Assembly (NCBI GenBank): GCA_037178855.1
Contig: JASJZC010000004.1
Coordinates: forward strand, 1,612,001 to 1,676,000
Length of the DNA stretch: 64,000 bases
Reading direction: 5' to 3'
Source: Oscheius sp. JU75
Lineage: Eukaryota; Nematoda; Chromadorea; Rhabditida; Rhabditidae
Made by a program: the position numbers and the translations under genes. The number at the start of each line of letters is the position of its first letter. Position 1 is the first letter of the stretch. This document shows positions 1 to 11,980 of the stretch, piece by piece. The notes under the pieces were generated by a model that did no database searches, was not told the origin of the DNA, and was given only the letters and a program-made list of their open reading frames with translations.

Positions 1-614
1 GTAGCAGCGGCACGCATATTCGCCTGGTTGGCAGCTTCAATAAACTTCTGGAAGTATTTCACTCAAATCTCCAAGTGTTGATCAAACCTGATAGATCAAG
101 TTAGGAACCCAAACGCGATTGCCAAGAATGCAAGTATCACACGAGGCTGTATCATTGAAGAAGTATGACTGGAAGCGATTGTACTTCACGCGGCCATTCT
201 GTGCGGAAATCAACTGAGAACATAGATTTTTAGAGACAAAAATGAATCGTACCTTGTGCTCCATTTTCTTGTCAAAGACGTAAGGACCGGACTGCGTGAC
301 TTCTGGAACAGCACCGGCCATGAATTCGTCGGGATTTTTAACGGAATAGACGTAGATATTGAATGTCTGCCGATATGTGGGATGAAGCCATTTGTCCATC
401 AACCGACTGCCTTCTACCAGCTTGGCATTCTGCAGAGTTATTAATGGAGGTATTTTGAACCGTAACGAACCTCTAGAATACCGGAATGAACCACCTTCGG
501 GATAATAAAGAAATACAGCGCTGTTCCAACTAACAATGATAGTGCAATAGATAGAAGAACGGCTAGCAGTAACCGCTTTTTCCAGGGTTTTGGGGACTCC
601 TTTTCTTTAGTCAT
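1..614 (-). CDS. CD36 / scavenger receptor class B family protein, N-terminal part
   Basis: CD36-family proteins are two-pass membrane proteins with a large lumenal or extracellular ectodomain that binds lipids and lipoproteins. The visible exons are about 471-614, 253-429, 88-213 and 1-47, separated by introns of 39-41 nt. The protein begins with a basic cytosolic tail (MTKEKESPKPWKKR), then one hydrophobic segment at about residues 15-39. The typical family start of the ectodomain follows: LMDKWLHPTY, FNIYVYSVKNPDEF, and VTQSGPYVFDKKMEHK. The rest of the gene lies beyond the left edge, including the ectodomain core and the second membrane segment. An acceptor-like TTTTAG directly abuts the ATG, suggesting a trans-spliced leader. 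The family is secure; which paralogue it is cannot be said. Confidence 0.88.
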
Positions 615-3190
615 CTAAAACAAAGTCATCAGGCTGAAACAAAGAATGAGAAGGCAGTAAAGCAGAAACAAAATGGACAGAGAAGTGGCCTTGGGGGGAT
701 AGGTGTAACAGAGAAGGCAACGATCGTTCCAAACAATGTTAGAAGTAAAGAGATACAGTCGTTGAAGACGTCAAATGACTTGCAGAGAAGGAAAACATCG
801 CTCAATTAAAGACTTACGTCCAAGAAAACCTGTAGCCTCTACAGAACGAAGGAAATAGATTACTAGAAATGGGAACAAAACAGGAAAAAGGGAATCGAAC
901 AGAAAAAGGAGTTTTCTGCAGAGATTCAAGAATTACCTAATCTTCTAAATTGAAAGTTGGAGACTGGTGATCAGGCTGGTTTTCTGTCCTTTGCTTGGCA
1001 GGAAATACAGGAAGAAAACGAATAAAACGTGAGATAGATTTTCGCGCCAAAATTCGAAGCTGCGATACAGTACAAACAGGCAGCATCTCAAATTTTATTT
1101 CAGTTTTTTTTCTTCAGAAGTACGATGCTATGCAAAACGGAGGGAAAAAAAAGATCTAAAGCTCGAATACCTAAGAAAGAAGGAAGAAGCAACAAACTAG
1201 ACTCCGCCCCCTGAGGTCTGTCTTTTTAACCGCAATAAATGCACTAGACATCATGTTTTTGTTTTCTTTGGAAGGGGTCATAAGGGCGTAAATTGTTGTG
1301 TCCATCTAAGTGCGAACCAAAACAGTGACAAAATGGAGAGGCTGAAGGGAAAAGTGCCGTCAGATGATAACACATCACATCATTTCTAATCAGAGTACAG
1401 GAATGAGAAAAAGAGCGAATCGGTTTCCCAAAGTACCTAATCTCGGCGTTCAAAGTCGACCGCCACGGTTCAAGGACTCGCTTCCCAATGACAATAGTCA
1501 GTTCACAGCCCGACAGACCTCGTTTCCTCAACTTTATAAGCCGATTTTTCGAGCGAGAGGAGAGCTTCTAGATCGATAAAAAGGAAAAGATCCTGAGAAG
1601 GATGAGAACAGTCTACTTACTGAAGTCATAGGCAAGTTTTATAACCACTTTACTAGACTAGACAGTTCAAGTAACTGGTACTTGGTTTCGGACAGACTGA
1701 CCCATAATTGACAACTTATGAAATGTAATAAGTACTTGGGGTAGGGAACCGGTTTGACTGACAAAGTACGGAATCTCGAGACACGGCAACTTGATTGAGA
1801 GCGTGGATTATGACCACAGCAGGGAATGGGACGGTTTGCATTCCAAATAAACAAATGTTGTCACCTTGGGCGTGTTTAGAGTGTTCACCGCAGAATGGTT
1901 TAAAAGACGTTTCGTTCGTCTAACAAAGCCCCCCATTCTTGCCTGATTTTCATCGAAGACCCGAATTGTGGGAGAGAAAGGGACCGGTCGCCAAGTTCAA
2001 GTGTCTTACTTGAGGAATTCGTCAAGAGAGACGAAAAACAGATTGGGCAATTCCTGACAAAGGAAAAGTACGGGGTATCAATTAGGATGAGTGTGGAGAG
2101 TGATAGCGAAGAGGGGAATGTTGTGATGAAGACAGCAGGGACCGACGAGGCGACCGGTTTAGACGCGCGACCCCGAAGAGTTACATGAACAAGACACACT
2201 TTTTAAAATCATTTCTAGTTAATCGCATTTAGAAACGTTCGGGGCTTGTACCAACCCAGAGCTACTATCTCAAACATGAGCATTTGTTAGTCTCCCGATG
2301 TTCTAGAAAGTTGTGGTCATAGAACAGATCCAAGATTGAAGGCTGAATAACGTCAACAGCTAGACACAAAGCATAGAAGGTGTTTCGTCACGGCAGTGAA
2401 ACATTTAGAGTTGTCGACAGTTGCGCAGATGCCATAAAACACCAACGTGAAGTCATCCGGAAAAGTCTCTGAGTCGCCTCTCAAACAATCGAAGGCTTAA
2501 GGTCAATCCGTCTAGAACACGTGGTAGTCAGAGATTCAGAGCGGAATGGCCATTTGGGGAAGATAGAAGGAAAAGATAATAATTAATAGATTCGATTATA
2601 ATGCTGTAAACGAGGAGAGAGAGGACGAGGCTACGCTCTAGTAACCGCATTGGCCTGGTTGACCCCCGACTGACTAACTGAAACTTTCTCTGTTGTTGCA
2701 GAAAGACAAGGGATCGAAAACGACAGTTCTGCGCTCTGATGCTGTAATCATTTGTTTTCTTACCCAAAAGGTCGTCTTGGCGGGTTTCCTCTGGCCGAAA
2801 AAGTGGGGGAAACCGCCCTGACCATCCTTTGATGAGACTGTTTGTTAAAATGAGAGGGTTGGTGGTAGATTTGCATACTGAGAAAGGTATGTGTATACGA
2901 CAACAAGGATTTATGAGCCGTAGTAGACCGGTTTACTTTCTATTGGCGGGGAAAGTGACAAGGTCGGGACATTCTCAAAACTATATGTTAACAGGAAAAT
3001 AGGCGTGGCACTGAAATTAACGACTCTTGCCTTTCTATAAGGGAAAATAAGGGATATCCGAAGTCAATGTCTACAGTAACCATAAGCCTATTATCCTTCG
3101 TCAAGAGTTTACTCCAATTTACAAAGTTTGGATAGGCTGACAAGTCGAACTGTCTCAGCTTCAACCTTAGGGGGAGTAAAAAGCGAAAGA
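615..3190. other. intergenic, no gene recognised
   Basis: Several short open frames occur on both strands, but none shows a known domain, a believable exon chain or coding-like composition. It is probably the upstream region of the CD36-family gene. Confidence 0.6.
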
Positions 3191-3199
3191 TAAACTCTT

Positions 3200-3600
3200 G
3201 CAATTGTAACATATAAGGTTTGCTTCGACTTTTGACGTTTGAAATGCCGTTCTGGAGCAGGGTTTTGATTAGCAGGATACTGTATTTTTTCTCGCGGGAC
3301 CCGCAGCATTAATCCTTTAACATTTGACATCGAATTTCAGCTGATTTTTCTGTGTATTTGTTTTCTTATTAGCCTTTTTTGTTGTCATTTGCTATTTTGA
3401 AAAACCGTTAAAAAAAAGTGGGAAAATTGGTGAAAAGAACAAAAATTGCGAGAATACACTGCTAAATGTTAAAGGACTGGACCGGCGGGTCCCGCGAGGA
3501 GAAATTCTGCAGTATGCCGCCAGTCAGCCCCGTTCCTGAACAGACTATTTTTGCGCGGTTTCCTACGACATTCAAATTTGTTATTGTCGTTGTAGCCTGT
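3200..3600. repeat. diverged inverted duplication
   Basis: The stretch around 3463-3600, starting with AAATGTTAAAGGA and then CGGGTCCCGCGAG, reappears as a reverse complement at about 3200-3330. A spacer of roughly 135 nt separates the arms. Similarity is strong in the first 40 nt and continues weakly for about 100 nt. Separately, a 21-nt string (AGGCTGCGCTGCTTCC core) at 3674-3697 is repeated at 3976-3999 inside the first intron of the next gene. Confidence 0.55.
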
Positions 3601-3930
3601 TGTTGGCCTACCATTTCGCTCTTCGTGGTGATTACTTGTATACGTACCATCTTTGGCTTTGACTTAGTGTTGATCACAGGAGGCTGCGCTGCTTCCAACA
3701 GTTTCCTCCACAGCTTGGTTATCCCCTATGTCTCTTGACATGAAATGACTTGTCAGCTTGTTAGTGTTGACCTGCAATTGTGCGGACACCATGACACACA
3801 GACGGATGGACACCATTGCGCTTTAGTAAAGAAAGATTTAGTTTGTCTAGAAAAGTCTTCCGTTCCTGTTAATGTTTCCTTACCCCACTCTATTTCTTCC
3901 GATCTAATCATTATTGCGTTCCAGGCAGTC

Positions 3931-5016
3931 ATGAATCAGACCTCTCGAAATCAGACCAGTCGAAAGTAAGTTCTTATCACAGAGGCTGCGCTGCTTCCAG
4001 TAGGCATAATTACGGAATTTTAGGAGGGCAGCAACTCATGATCAGGCGGATGAAACCAGGAATATTTACGACTCTCCAGCCGGCGATGACTTCTTAACTG
4101 ATTCTGTATGTTACCTATTTTCTTTGCAAATTCATTGGTTTTGAGCCGCATAAAGTACCCAACAATCGGGTCGCAATTCATCATCGTTTCTATACCAGAT
4201 GGAACCAGGATATTGACAATGTCACGCTGTCTGTCGATGACTATTCAAGTATTTCTCCATACATGCCAAAGCTCACTTGGAGGGACGAAAAGGATTCGAA
4301 CTTCGCTTGGAAATGGAAAAGATATTTCATGGATGCCAGAGATAAAGCCAGTGACTTCGAAGCCTCATCTTCCGAAAAGGCTCTTCACCTCGACTCAACT
4401 CTTCGAAAAGCCCTATGCTACGGCGACTACATGGCGGAACTCTACGATCAAATGACACAAAAGCAAGAAGAGAGCGGACGTCGCATTGCGGAACTAGAAG
4501 CCGAAAATAGACAGCTGAAGGTGAGTTTTTTCCTACAATTTTACTAGAACTGGTTGATTACAGAGAGAACGACAATCGATGCATGAGCGCCTTCGTGAAT
4601 ACGAAGAAAATATCGAGCAGATGATGTTGAAGGAGGAAGAGATGCGTAGAAGCAAGATTCTGGAGAAAAGCAGAATTCGTCCAAAACAGAAACCGATTGA
4701 CAAGGTATATCACTCGCTGACATTTCCAACCCAATTTTTTTTCCGATCCATGACATGCATGAAGGAGGAACGAGTCCCAGTGTTGCTGAACTTAGAAAAC
4801 ATTTCCTTGATCAAGGCGAGCCCCAGCTGAGACCTCCGAAACCACCCGGAGTTCCTCTTCACGATGAATCCAGACGACCTCGAGAGATTGATCCGCAGAG
4901 ATTCAAATATGTTCGCAGGTTTTACCTGTTCTCTTGTCTGAAACATCATTGATTTTAGGTCGAAGTCTGTTTCTCGTCCCGTCGGAATCCTGAAGAAATC
5001 AAACGGCAATATTTGA
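3931..5016 (+). CDS. coiled-coil protein of unknown function upstream of capping enzyme
   Basis: Not recognised with certainty. The exon chain starts MNQTSRNQTSRK and runs through an acidic low-complexity part, then WKWKRYFMDARDKASDF. A long heptad-rich coiled coil follows (KALCYGDYMAELYDQMTQ, RIAELEAENRQLK, MHERLREYEENIEQMM). The protein ends in a basic, proline-rich tail closing with SVSRPVGILKKSNGNI. The style resembles spindle-pole or centrosomal coiled-coil proteins (Cut12-like), but that is a guess. One junction near 4705-4765 is out of phase with any canonical GT..AG pair, so either an unusual donor near 4679 is used or the sequence has an indel. The stop lies 208 nt before the capping enzyme ATG on the same strand, which would fit a two-gene operon. 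Confidence 0.6.
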
Positions 5017-5224
5017 ACGACAACACAATTTACCTATGTTTGCAGCCACTTACTTTTTGTAATTCTCCTTCTTATAAATACTTATTCGCTCTGACGTAAT
5101 GTGTTTCAACTACCTTCTCCTCAGATACGTTTCAAAAACGTGCCATACCATAATTTTGTTTCAAAATGAGGCTGTTAGCCTCAAAAGTCATCTTCAAATT
5201 CACAATAATGCGTTTTTGCCTGCT

Positions 5225-7512
5225 ATGAGTGGTCCAACAGAGGAAAAAGCTATCAGATTCGGACTTCCGGAAAGATGGATTTACTGTCCGAAGATGGGAC
5301 AGGTTCGTTCTTTGAGTGAAGGAAACCTGCTTTAGATAGTGGAAGATCTCTTCGTTCCCTTCAAAACGCCTCTTTGCAGTTTCTACGACAGTCAAATAGA
5401 CAAGCAGTATCGTTTTCACCCGGAAGATGTTTTCAACACTGCTGCTGAGCAAGGACGAACTGTTGGCCTATGGATTGATTTCACAAAAACGGATCGCTTC
5501 TATTTTCAGAGCGAGGTAAACAGTTTTCTTTTACTCCGTGACAAAGCTTCGTTTTAGGTGGAAAGTAGAGGTTGCACATACAGAAAAATTAGAATGGAAG
5601 GTCACGGAGGGGCTCCGACGACGGATCAAGTTGATGAATTCATCCTGGCAGTTAGAATGTTTGTAGAGGTATTTCCAGGGGCAGCATTTCATTATTATGA
5701 ATTTTCAGAAACGTCAAGGAAACGAATTGGTAGGCGTTCACTGTACTCACGGCTTCAACCGTACTGGTTTTGCGATCGCTAGCTATCTTGTAAGGGAACG
5801 GGACATGTCCGTGGAGTACGCCATCCAGATGTTTGCCAGTCAACGACCATGCGGAATCTACAAACAGGAGTACATCAATGAGTTGTTCGAGCGATTTGGA
5901 GACATTGAAGACTGCCTCGAGGTCAGTTATAAATCGTTTACGACAGATTTAATTGCCAGGGAAACAGTCTTCAAATCGCTGCTTTCAGGCACCCGACAGA
6001 CCGAGCTGGGAGTTGGGCGAAGACGTTTCTGCCGATTTTACCGTACCTGCATCATCCTCCAGTCGTCCGGTTGAAGGTATTAAGTGTTTTCACTGTATTT
6101 TTTGTCTTCGAAATCTTATAGGTTCTTCCCAGCAGAGTTCGAATGGCAAGAAGTTTATGGATGGAAAAGTGGCCAATGTATTCCTTGTCGAGGACTCCTC
6201 CAAAAAGGATCTTCTCCGTGGACGAATCAGGAGTCTCTGTCATTACCAACGCGATGGTTTCCCGGGTCTTCAACCAGTTTCTCTCAACCATCAGAACATA
6301 TGTCTTCTGGCTAAAATCCCATACAGAGGTTCGTGGAAAGCCGACGGAATGAGGTAAGGTCTATTTACTCTGAGATTTGACGAAGAAATCAGATACATGG
6401 TCTACATCACCGAGGAAGAAGTATTCGCATTTGATCGTGACAATGAAGTTTTCCAAATAATGGAACTCGACTTTCCGCATCGCAAAGAGCCGAGGTCCAT
6501 TGGTAACACACTTGTTGATGCGGAGATGATTTTGGAGGCGGTAGATCCTTTGTACATGTAGTTTACCAATTTGCAATTCCAGGTTGAGCAAAACGGCGAG
6601 AAGAGAACGATTCCTCGTCTGTTGATCTACGACATTATCCATTACGAGCAGTATGATCTCGGCAAGCAGGACTTCGACACTCGAAGTGCCTGTATTGAGA
6701 AGGAGATTATTAGTCCGCGACGTCATGCGATGGAGAAGGGCCGTCTGAGAGCACAGTCGATGAGTGTACGCAGAAAGGAATTCTGGACGATGGATCTAGT
6801 TCCCAAGCTTTTCGAGGAGAAATTCACGAAAAATCTTGGTCATGAGATCGACGGACTCATCTTCCAGCCTGCCAAACTTGTAGATATTCCTGTTTAGTTT
6901 TTAAAGTACTGTTTCAGGCCTATATGTGCGGTCGCTGTGACCAAGTTTTCAAATGGAAGCCGCCATCGCATAATTCTGTCGACTTCCTTCTCCGAATCAA
7001 AAAGTTACCTTTTCAGGTTTCTAACCTACACCCTTTTCAGAGAGGAACGTCCCGGCATGTTGCCTGAATTCATTGGTTATCTATACGTGCTCCATAAGGC
7101 CGACCCGTTCGGATGCATAAAAGCCACGAAAGCTCTGAAGCCATATGACAACAAGATTATCGAGTGTACTTTTGATGTGAGTCATACCTTTTTTTGTTTC
7201 TATAAAACGACGTTTCAGATGAGAACAAAAAGTTGGATATTCATGCGAGAGCGGACAGACAAGTCGATTCCGAACGCGCTTACCACAGCTCACAGCGTCT
7301 ACGATTCCATCATAAATCCCATTACACAGGAAGGACTCATTAGGTAAATTCTTTTCGATTGTCCATGTTCACGAACAGTATGCAGATTCATCGACAAGTA
7401 CTGTGTAAGGAAACGTCCAGCTTCCATTGAAGCAGCCGCGGAAGAGGCGAAAAAAGCTCGAACGGAGGATGAGAAGACGGCCTTCGAAGTGAAGAAAGAA
7501 GAACCACTATAG
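5225..7512 (+). CDS. cel-1: bifunctional mRNA capping enzyme (RNA 5'-triphosphatase + guanylyltransferase)
   Basis: Acts in the nucleus on nascent RNA polymerase II transcripts, removing the gamma phosphate and adding GMP. Twelve exons join in frame to 606 aa, close to the human length of 597. The N-terminal cysteine-phosphatase domain carries the P-loop [11 protein letters not shown] at about residue 140. The guanylyltransferase domain carries the nucleotidyl-lysine motif KADGMR, then [27 protein letters not shown] and the C-terminal OB-fold motif [12 protein letters not shown]. All catalytic motifs look intact, so the enzyme should be active. Introns are 33-46 nt except a 67-nt one before the guanylyltransferase half. 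The stop is TAG at 7510. The symbol follows the C. elegans orthologue name. Confidence 0.95.
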
Positions 7513-7603
7513 TTAGCCCCATTTTTATTACGGTTGATTTCATTTTTGATCCTCACTTACATCGTGTTAAAAATCGCACGGGTAATATTAAATTTATTAG
7601 CAC

Positions 7604-8676
7604 TTAGAATCTAACTCTTCGAGCTCTTCTCATCGAATTCACGGCGATACACGCTGAAAGAGAATTGCCATCGGGACAGCTGAATCGGTGGTAGAAGGCA
7701 GTGTTGGCGGACTGGTAGCAACGATGAACATAGCCGTTCATTAGGAGATCTCGTCCCAGTTCCAAAAATAGCTGGTCATCGACACAACCTACAAGAGATT
7801 TTTGATCATTTGGTTGGGGGAAAACCTACCCAAAACGGTGATTGTTCCGTCCGAATGACATCTGTAGCGGACATGTCCATCGACCCAAATCTGCCCCAAA
7901 TTGAACTGCTGACCATTGTGCTGGCAGCCGATTGCTATAATATGGAAAACACTTGGGTATTTGGTACCAAAATACTCATGACAGTGTACCGCAGACGACC
8001 GTCCGGCATAGCGTGGCACTCGTGCTTTTGTCCCTCGACCAGTCTGGACTCTCCGGCCATCAAAAGCTCGTCAAATCGGTTCTGGACATAACAGCCGGCA
8101 ACCTGGAGTCCGTCACGACCACATTTAACATGGAAGGAGCCGTTCTTGAACGATTCTCCAACCTCGTAGTTGCGTCCATTCGCGTGGCACATTGCCTCTG
8201 TAGAGCGTCGTGACGTGAAAACGTGAAGGGGAAGGTACCTTGTTCATAGGAGACAGTGTCTCCGTTTACGTTACAGCGATGTCTGAGTCCGTTTTTGACA
8301 AAAGTTCTTCCTAGCTGAACGACAGAACCATCGTGAGAGATGCAGGCTGCAAATACATCGAATCAATATCATTTGGGAATGAGACTGACCCACAACTTGT
8401 GCTGTTCCATTGGAGCACTGATAATGGAAGCTGTCCTTGGTAAAAGTCTCTCCATGCTCATGGGTTCCTGCTCCGGCCATGACACAGGGAAGTGGAGGAA
8501 TCTTTCCGGCGTGAACTGAATTGCTTTAAATTCTACTGTCAACCCGACTTACCCGGAATGACGACTCTGTTCGGGTCGTGCATTCCCATTCCATGAGCAG
8601 TCAGGACTATCTCGCTGTCAGCATCGTTCATACTGTTGCCAGCTGTCAGAAGAGGCAGAAAGAGTAAAGACAACAT
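7604..8676 (-). CDS. secreted cysteine-repeat protein, MIG-18-like (fibronectin type I-like repeats)
   Basis: Six exons (8553-8676, 8390-8515, 8239-8346, 7976-8197, 7830-7934, 7604-7788) join in frame. The protein starts with a signal peptide (MLSLLFLPLLTAG) and then has about five to six repeats of one module. Each runs roughly C-x3-G-x3-x-GE-x(4)-F-x-Y/V-x-C-x(4-8)-G-x3-x-C, for example CHANGRNYEVGESFKNGSFH followed by VKCGRDGLQVAGC. This matches the nematode fibronectin type I-like module found in MIG-6/MIG-18-type extracellular proteins. It is probably an extracellular matrix or secreted factor. TTTTCCAG lies just before the ATG. An AATAAA on the minus strand lies at 7593-7598, only 6 nt past the stop. 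Function beyond secretion is not predictable. Confidence 0.75.
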
Positions 8677-11163
8677 TCTGGAAAAGAGCCTGTCGAAAAG
8701 AGATGATGACGCAGTGTCTCTCGTGGTAATTGGGTTACAATGGCCTTGAAGCGGACAAGAGAAAGAGGCCCAGTTGAAAACGGCTCGATTTCTATAAAGA
8801 CGCCGGTGATGTTGGTCAAGTAGACACTCATCTTACTTTTTTTTCGGACACGCCTAGTCAGAATAGTGGAACGAGGTGTGTTGCCGATTTGTGTGAGAAA
8901 AGTGTCTTTGTCTATGAATCACCGGAAACCTGGGTTGTTTTCTATGAAGATAGAGCTGGGGGTTTTGTAACGAGAGATTGCAGACTGAGGGTGACATATG
9001 ATCGCTTCTTCAGGCTTATTCACCACAAAACTTGTTTGCAATGAAAAGAAAGAAACATACATGAAACAGCAGTCTTGATTGCAATCAGAATTCGGTCTTT
9101 GTAGTACACACTAAGTATTGTTTCTACTAGCCTCGTGTTAGTATACAATAATCGGATTCTTCTTCTTCAACTTCTTCATCTTCAGTTTCTTTAGAAGCCA
9201 GTATAAAAACTTAATGTAAATGCTACTGTAGCTGATGTAAAGCCCGCGTTTCCTGGTCGTTTGGTTGTTTTTTGTGAGCACACTATATCGTACAGGTTGC
9301 CCTTTTTTCCGAGACATTTGTTTGTGAAAATTCGGGACTCTTTTAAGTAAAATTACTCTAATTCACTGTAATTTGGAAAGATATCTGCGTCTGAATAGTC
9401 GGATTCTTCTTCTCTAACTTCTTCATCTTTAGTTTCTTTTGATGCTTCATCCAGATCGGACTTTTGAAGATAATTGAAGAAAAACTCTTACAAGAAACAA
9501 GCAAAAAATGACAACAGCGACATCTCCTGTAGCAGGACTGGTGATGTCGCTCATTTCGATTCAATTTCGACTCGAACTATACCTCGAAGCCAAATCGACT
9601 CGAGTCCATTTTGAGTCCGACTCGGAATCGAGTCGAGTCGATTAAGTGTGCGTCGTCTTTACTGGTCATTGAACAACCTGAACTGCGCGTACTAAAATGA
9701 GATAGTATCCTGGAATATTCTCATGACTATACCCGAATAATCATTTATTCTCTTGTTTGCTCATTCTCCTAGAGTTCGGTTTCTTCGGGTTTCAAAGTAC
9801 CCTCCTACACAACTACAAAATGAAACAAATGAAGCAGAATCCCAATATCATGTTTTTGTTCTTTAGCTGAACGTAGTGCCGAAGGGTAACACATCTGTCT
9901 CTCGTTGTCTGCCTTCAACTAACAAACAGTGATTCTATATACCCAGACCCATACTGGGCGATGAATGAAAAGAAGAACAATGTCTCTTTCGCATGTTCCC
10001 TACCCCCGTCCCTGAAACTGTTTACCAGGCTCTCCCAGCCACGTGTATGTTCCAGGCGCCTGATTTCCAGCGATCTTTTCTCTTCCATTAGGCCACATTT
10101 AGCTAATGACCAGATGAGGAAGTGCCAGACGACAGGAATTAATCGTTCATTGCCTTCCTTATCAAGTTCATCGAAACCGTCTTTCTTGAATTCTGACGTA
10201 GAATTTTTGTGTCTGGTTTGGGCAACGAAGATTGCTGGCCGCGAAGGCATTAGGCTTCGTCTCGAAATAGCCCACGGCACGAACAGCTCCCAGAATAGAA
10301 TCACGCGGCCGAGAAGGGTCCCTAGACTAATTTTGATCTTTGGATAGTTAGGAAAGACACGCGATTTCTTAGGGAGAACATGGTGTAGTCGAGCTGAATT
10401 TGTTCCTTCGGACCTTCCGGTGGTCAGTGGTCAAAAGCTTTAAAGGTCATCTCCGTTCTAATTCCTGTCGACGTCAATGATTGTTGTCCCTCGGTCATGG
10501 AGGGAATTCGTGGTACCCAAGGCTCGGATTAGTCTCTAAATGAACCCGGTGATCTTTCTCATACCTCTGCAGAATGCAACTATCCAAAAGTAAGACTAAT
10601 GGATGAAGAGGACAGTCACGAGGATAATCCAAGAGAATGCCTCACTTTACTACGCGCTGTTCAGGCAGTTGGTCATTCATAGACCAGGAAAGACGACGTC
10701 AGAATCGCAGATCATGGCATCAGGGCTCTAGGAGAGGGGGCCTCTCCAGTTGATACTGCAAGGTATCTAAGCAAAGCGTTCAGTCTGCGACAAAGTCCCA
10801 ATTTCCACAGAGAATGAGGTTTTTCTACAGTCTCTAGTTTTTCCAGTATATGTATTTCACACAAGTCCCATCTCACCAGTGCCCCGCTGTTCCCATCCTC
10901 CCATTTCACGCTAAATTTATCCCAGTTATCACCCCGAAAACATCAGCTTTAGCGGACTGTCTAGCTTCGATAGCTCAGGCAGCTCGAGCCTAATCAGCGT
11001 GCCCGAAACTTCGATAGAGCTCTTTGTATACGCGGTGTTTGATCGACTCGATAAGCTCCAAGAGAATGGTTTATTGGCCAAAACTAACACAAAGAAGAGT
11101 ATACCCGACGGGGATTATTAGGAAGGATGACACGAATAAATATGTGAAGAAGTGGGAGGCGAG
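8677..11163. other. intergenic, low-complexity rich, no gene recognised
   Basis: It holds two related acidic relics (9140-9445), a run of GACTCGAG-like words at 9560-9640, and overlapping open frames on both strands at about 9915-10347. Those frames show no family similarity or splice structure that I can defend. Confidence 0.5.
9140..9445 (-). repeat. two copies of an acidic coding-like fragment
   Basis: On the minus strand, 9394-9443 reads ASKETKDEEVREEESDYSD and continues to a stop after FPNYSELE. A second copy at about 9147-9195 reads ASKETEDEEVEEEESDY and then decays. The shared core is about 45 nt. No intact gene surrounds either copy, so these look like 3'-end relics of a duplicated gene. 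Confidence 0.4.
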
Positions 11164-11980
11164 TTATGCCCGAGTACGACGAGCAGTTCCGTATCGAAGA
11201 GGACGTGTGCAGCCGTTCTTCAGCTTCGTGGGAAGAACATAGCCCTTGTGCTTGTGGTAATGTTGAACGAGATCTTCGATATTACTGAAAGGACTGTATT
11301 AACTGAATTCTAGGCCAGTCTAACTCACCGGTAGGATTTCTCCATTCCGAGACGGTATCGGATCTCCGGATCACAGTCCTCACTGCGGAGAATACGACGA
11401 TGGTAGATCTTTCCGTTATGACAGAGGACGAGTTGGAAGAATCCGTGAAGATAGTGGACAAGGAACTGTCCCTCGAGACAGCCAGCATCTTTCATTATTC
11501 TCTCGGCTGCGTAGCTGTCAATGTCTTTGTAGAACCACGGTTCGGACAGGATGATGTCCACGTCATTGACTGAAAATAAGGAAGGAGGTCTGTTTGGGAG
11601 AATCGCTTACATTTGTTGAGGTTCTCGACACTGCCAGAACGCATGAGTTTGCGAGCAGACTTGCGGAATTGGGGAAGAAGACGACCTCCTTTGGAACTGA
11701 AGACCATCGGGACTCGGTCACAGTCGTCAAAATGGGGATCCAGAGGCGGTGCTTGGCTCTGAAAAGGCATATCGGGTTAGGATCTATCTCCTCGATGACT
11801 TACAGTAGTAGGCTTTGGGGTAAAGTCCATCTCGAAATAGTCACTCTCCTCGGGAACTGGCTGATCGGCTAGATCTCCAGTAGAGAGACTCCTCTTCGTG
11901 TCGTCGGAACGACGAAACCGAGCGATGATGCTCTTAAAGAAGTCGGCAGATCGTCGTCGGGCGGAGCGCTGTGTGGTCAT
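11164..11980 (-). CDS. SH2-domain protein with FLVH in place of FLVR
   Basis: Four exons give about 228 aa. The N-terminal 108 residues are basic and serine-rich without a recognised domain. The SH2 domain spans roughly residues 118-215: EPWFYKDIDSYAAERIM, GQFLVHYLHGFFQLVL, IYHRRI, and then NIEDLVQHYHKHKGYVLPTKL. The betaB5 arginine of the FLVR motif, which normally binds phosphotyrosine, is His at about residue 147. Ligand binding is therefore either altered or lost. There is no kinase, SH3 or other catalytic domain, so an adaptor role is likely. TCTTTCAG sits one base before the chosen ATG; an upstream in-frame ATG at 12067 is less attractive. The domain is secure; the orthologue is not identified. 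Confidence 0.8.

Noticed and set aside
1244-2199. Several 70-100 codon frames on both strands
   Set aside because: Overlapping, no family resemblance, no coherent splice structure.
3462-3698. Minus-strand 78-codon frame (MEAAQPPVINTKSKPKM...)
   Set aside because: Looks mildly coding, but overlaps a plus-strand frame, lies in an inverted duplication and has no recognisable family.
9915-10347. Overlapping 128-129 codon frames on opposite strands
   Set aside because: Mirror frames, no domain, no promoter or splice context.
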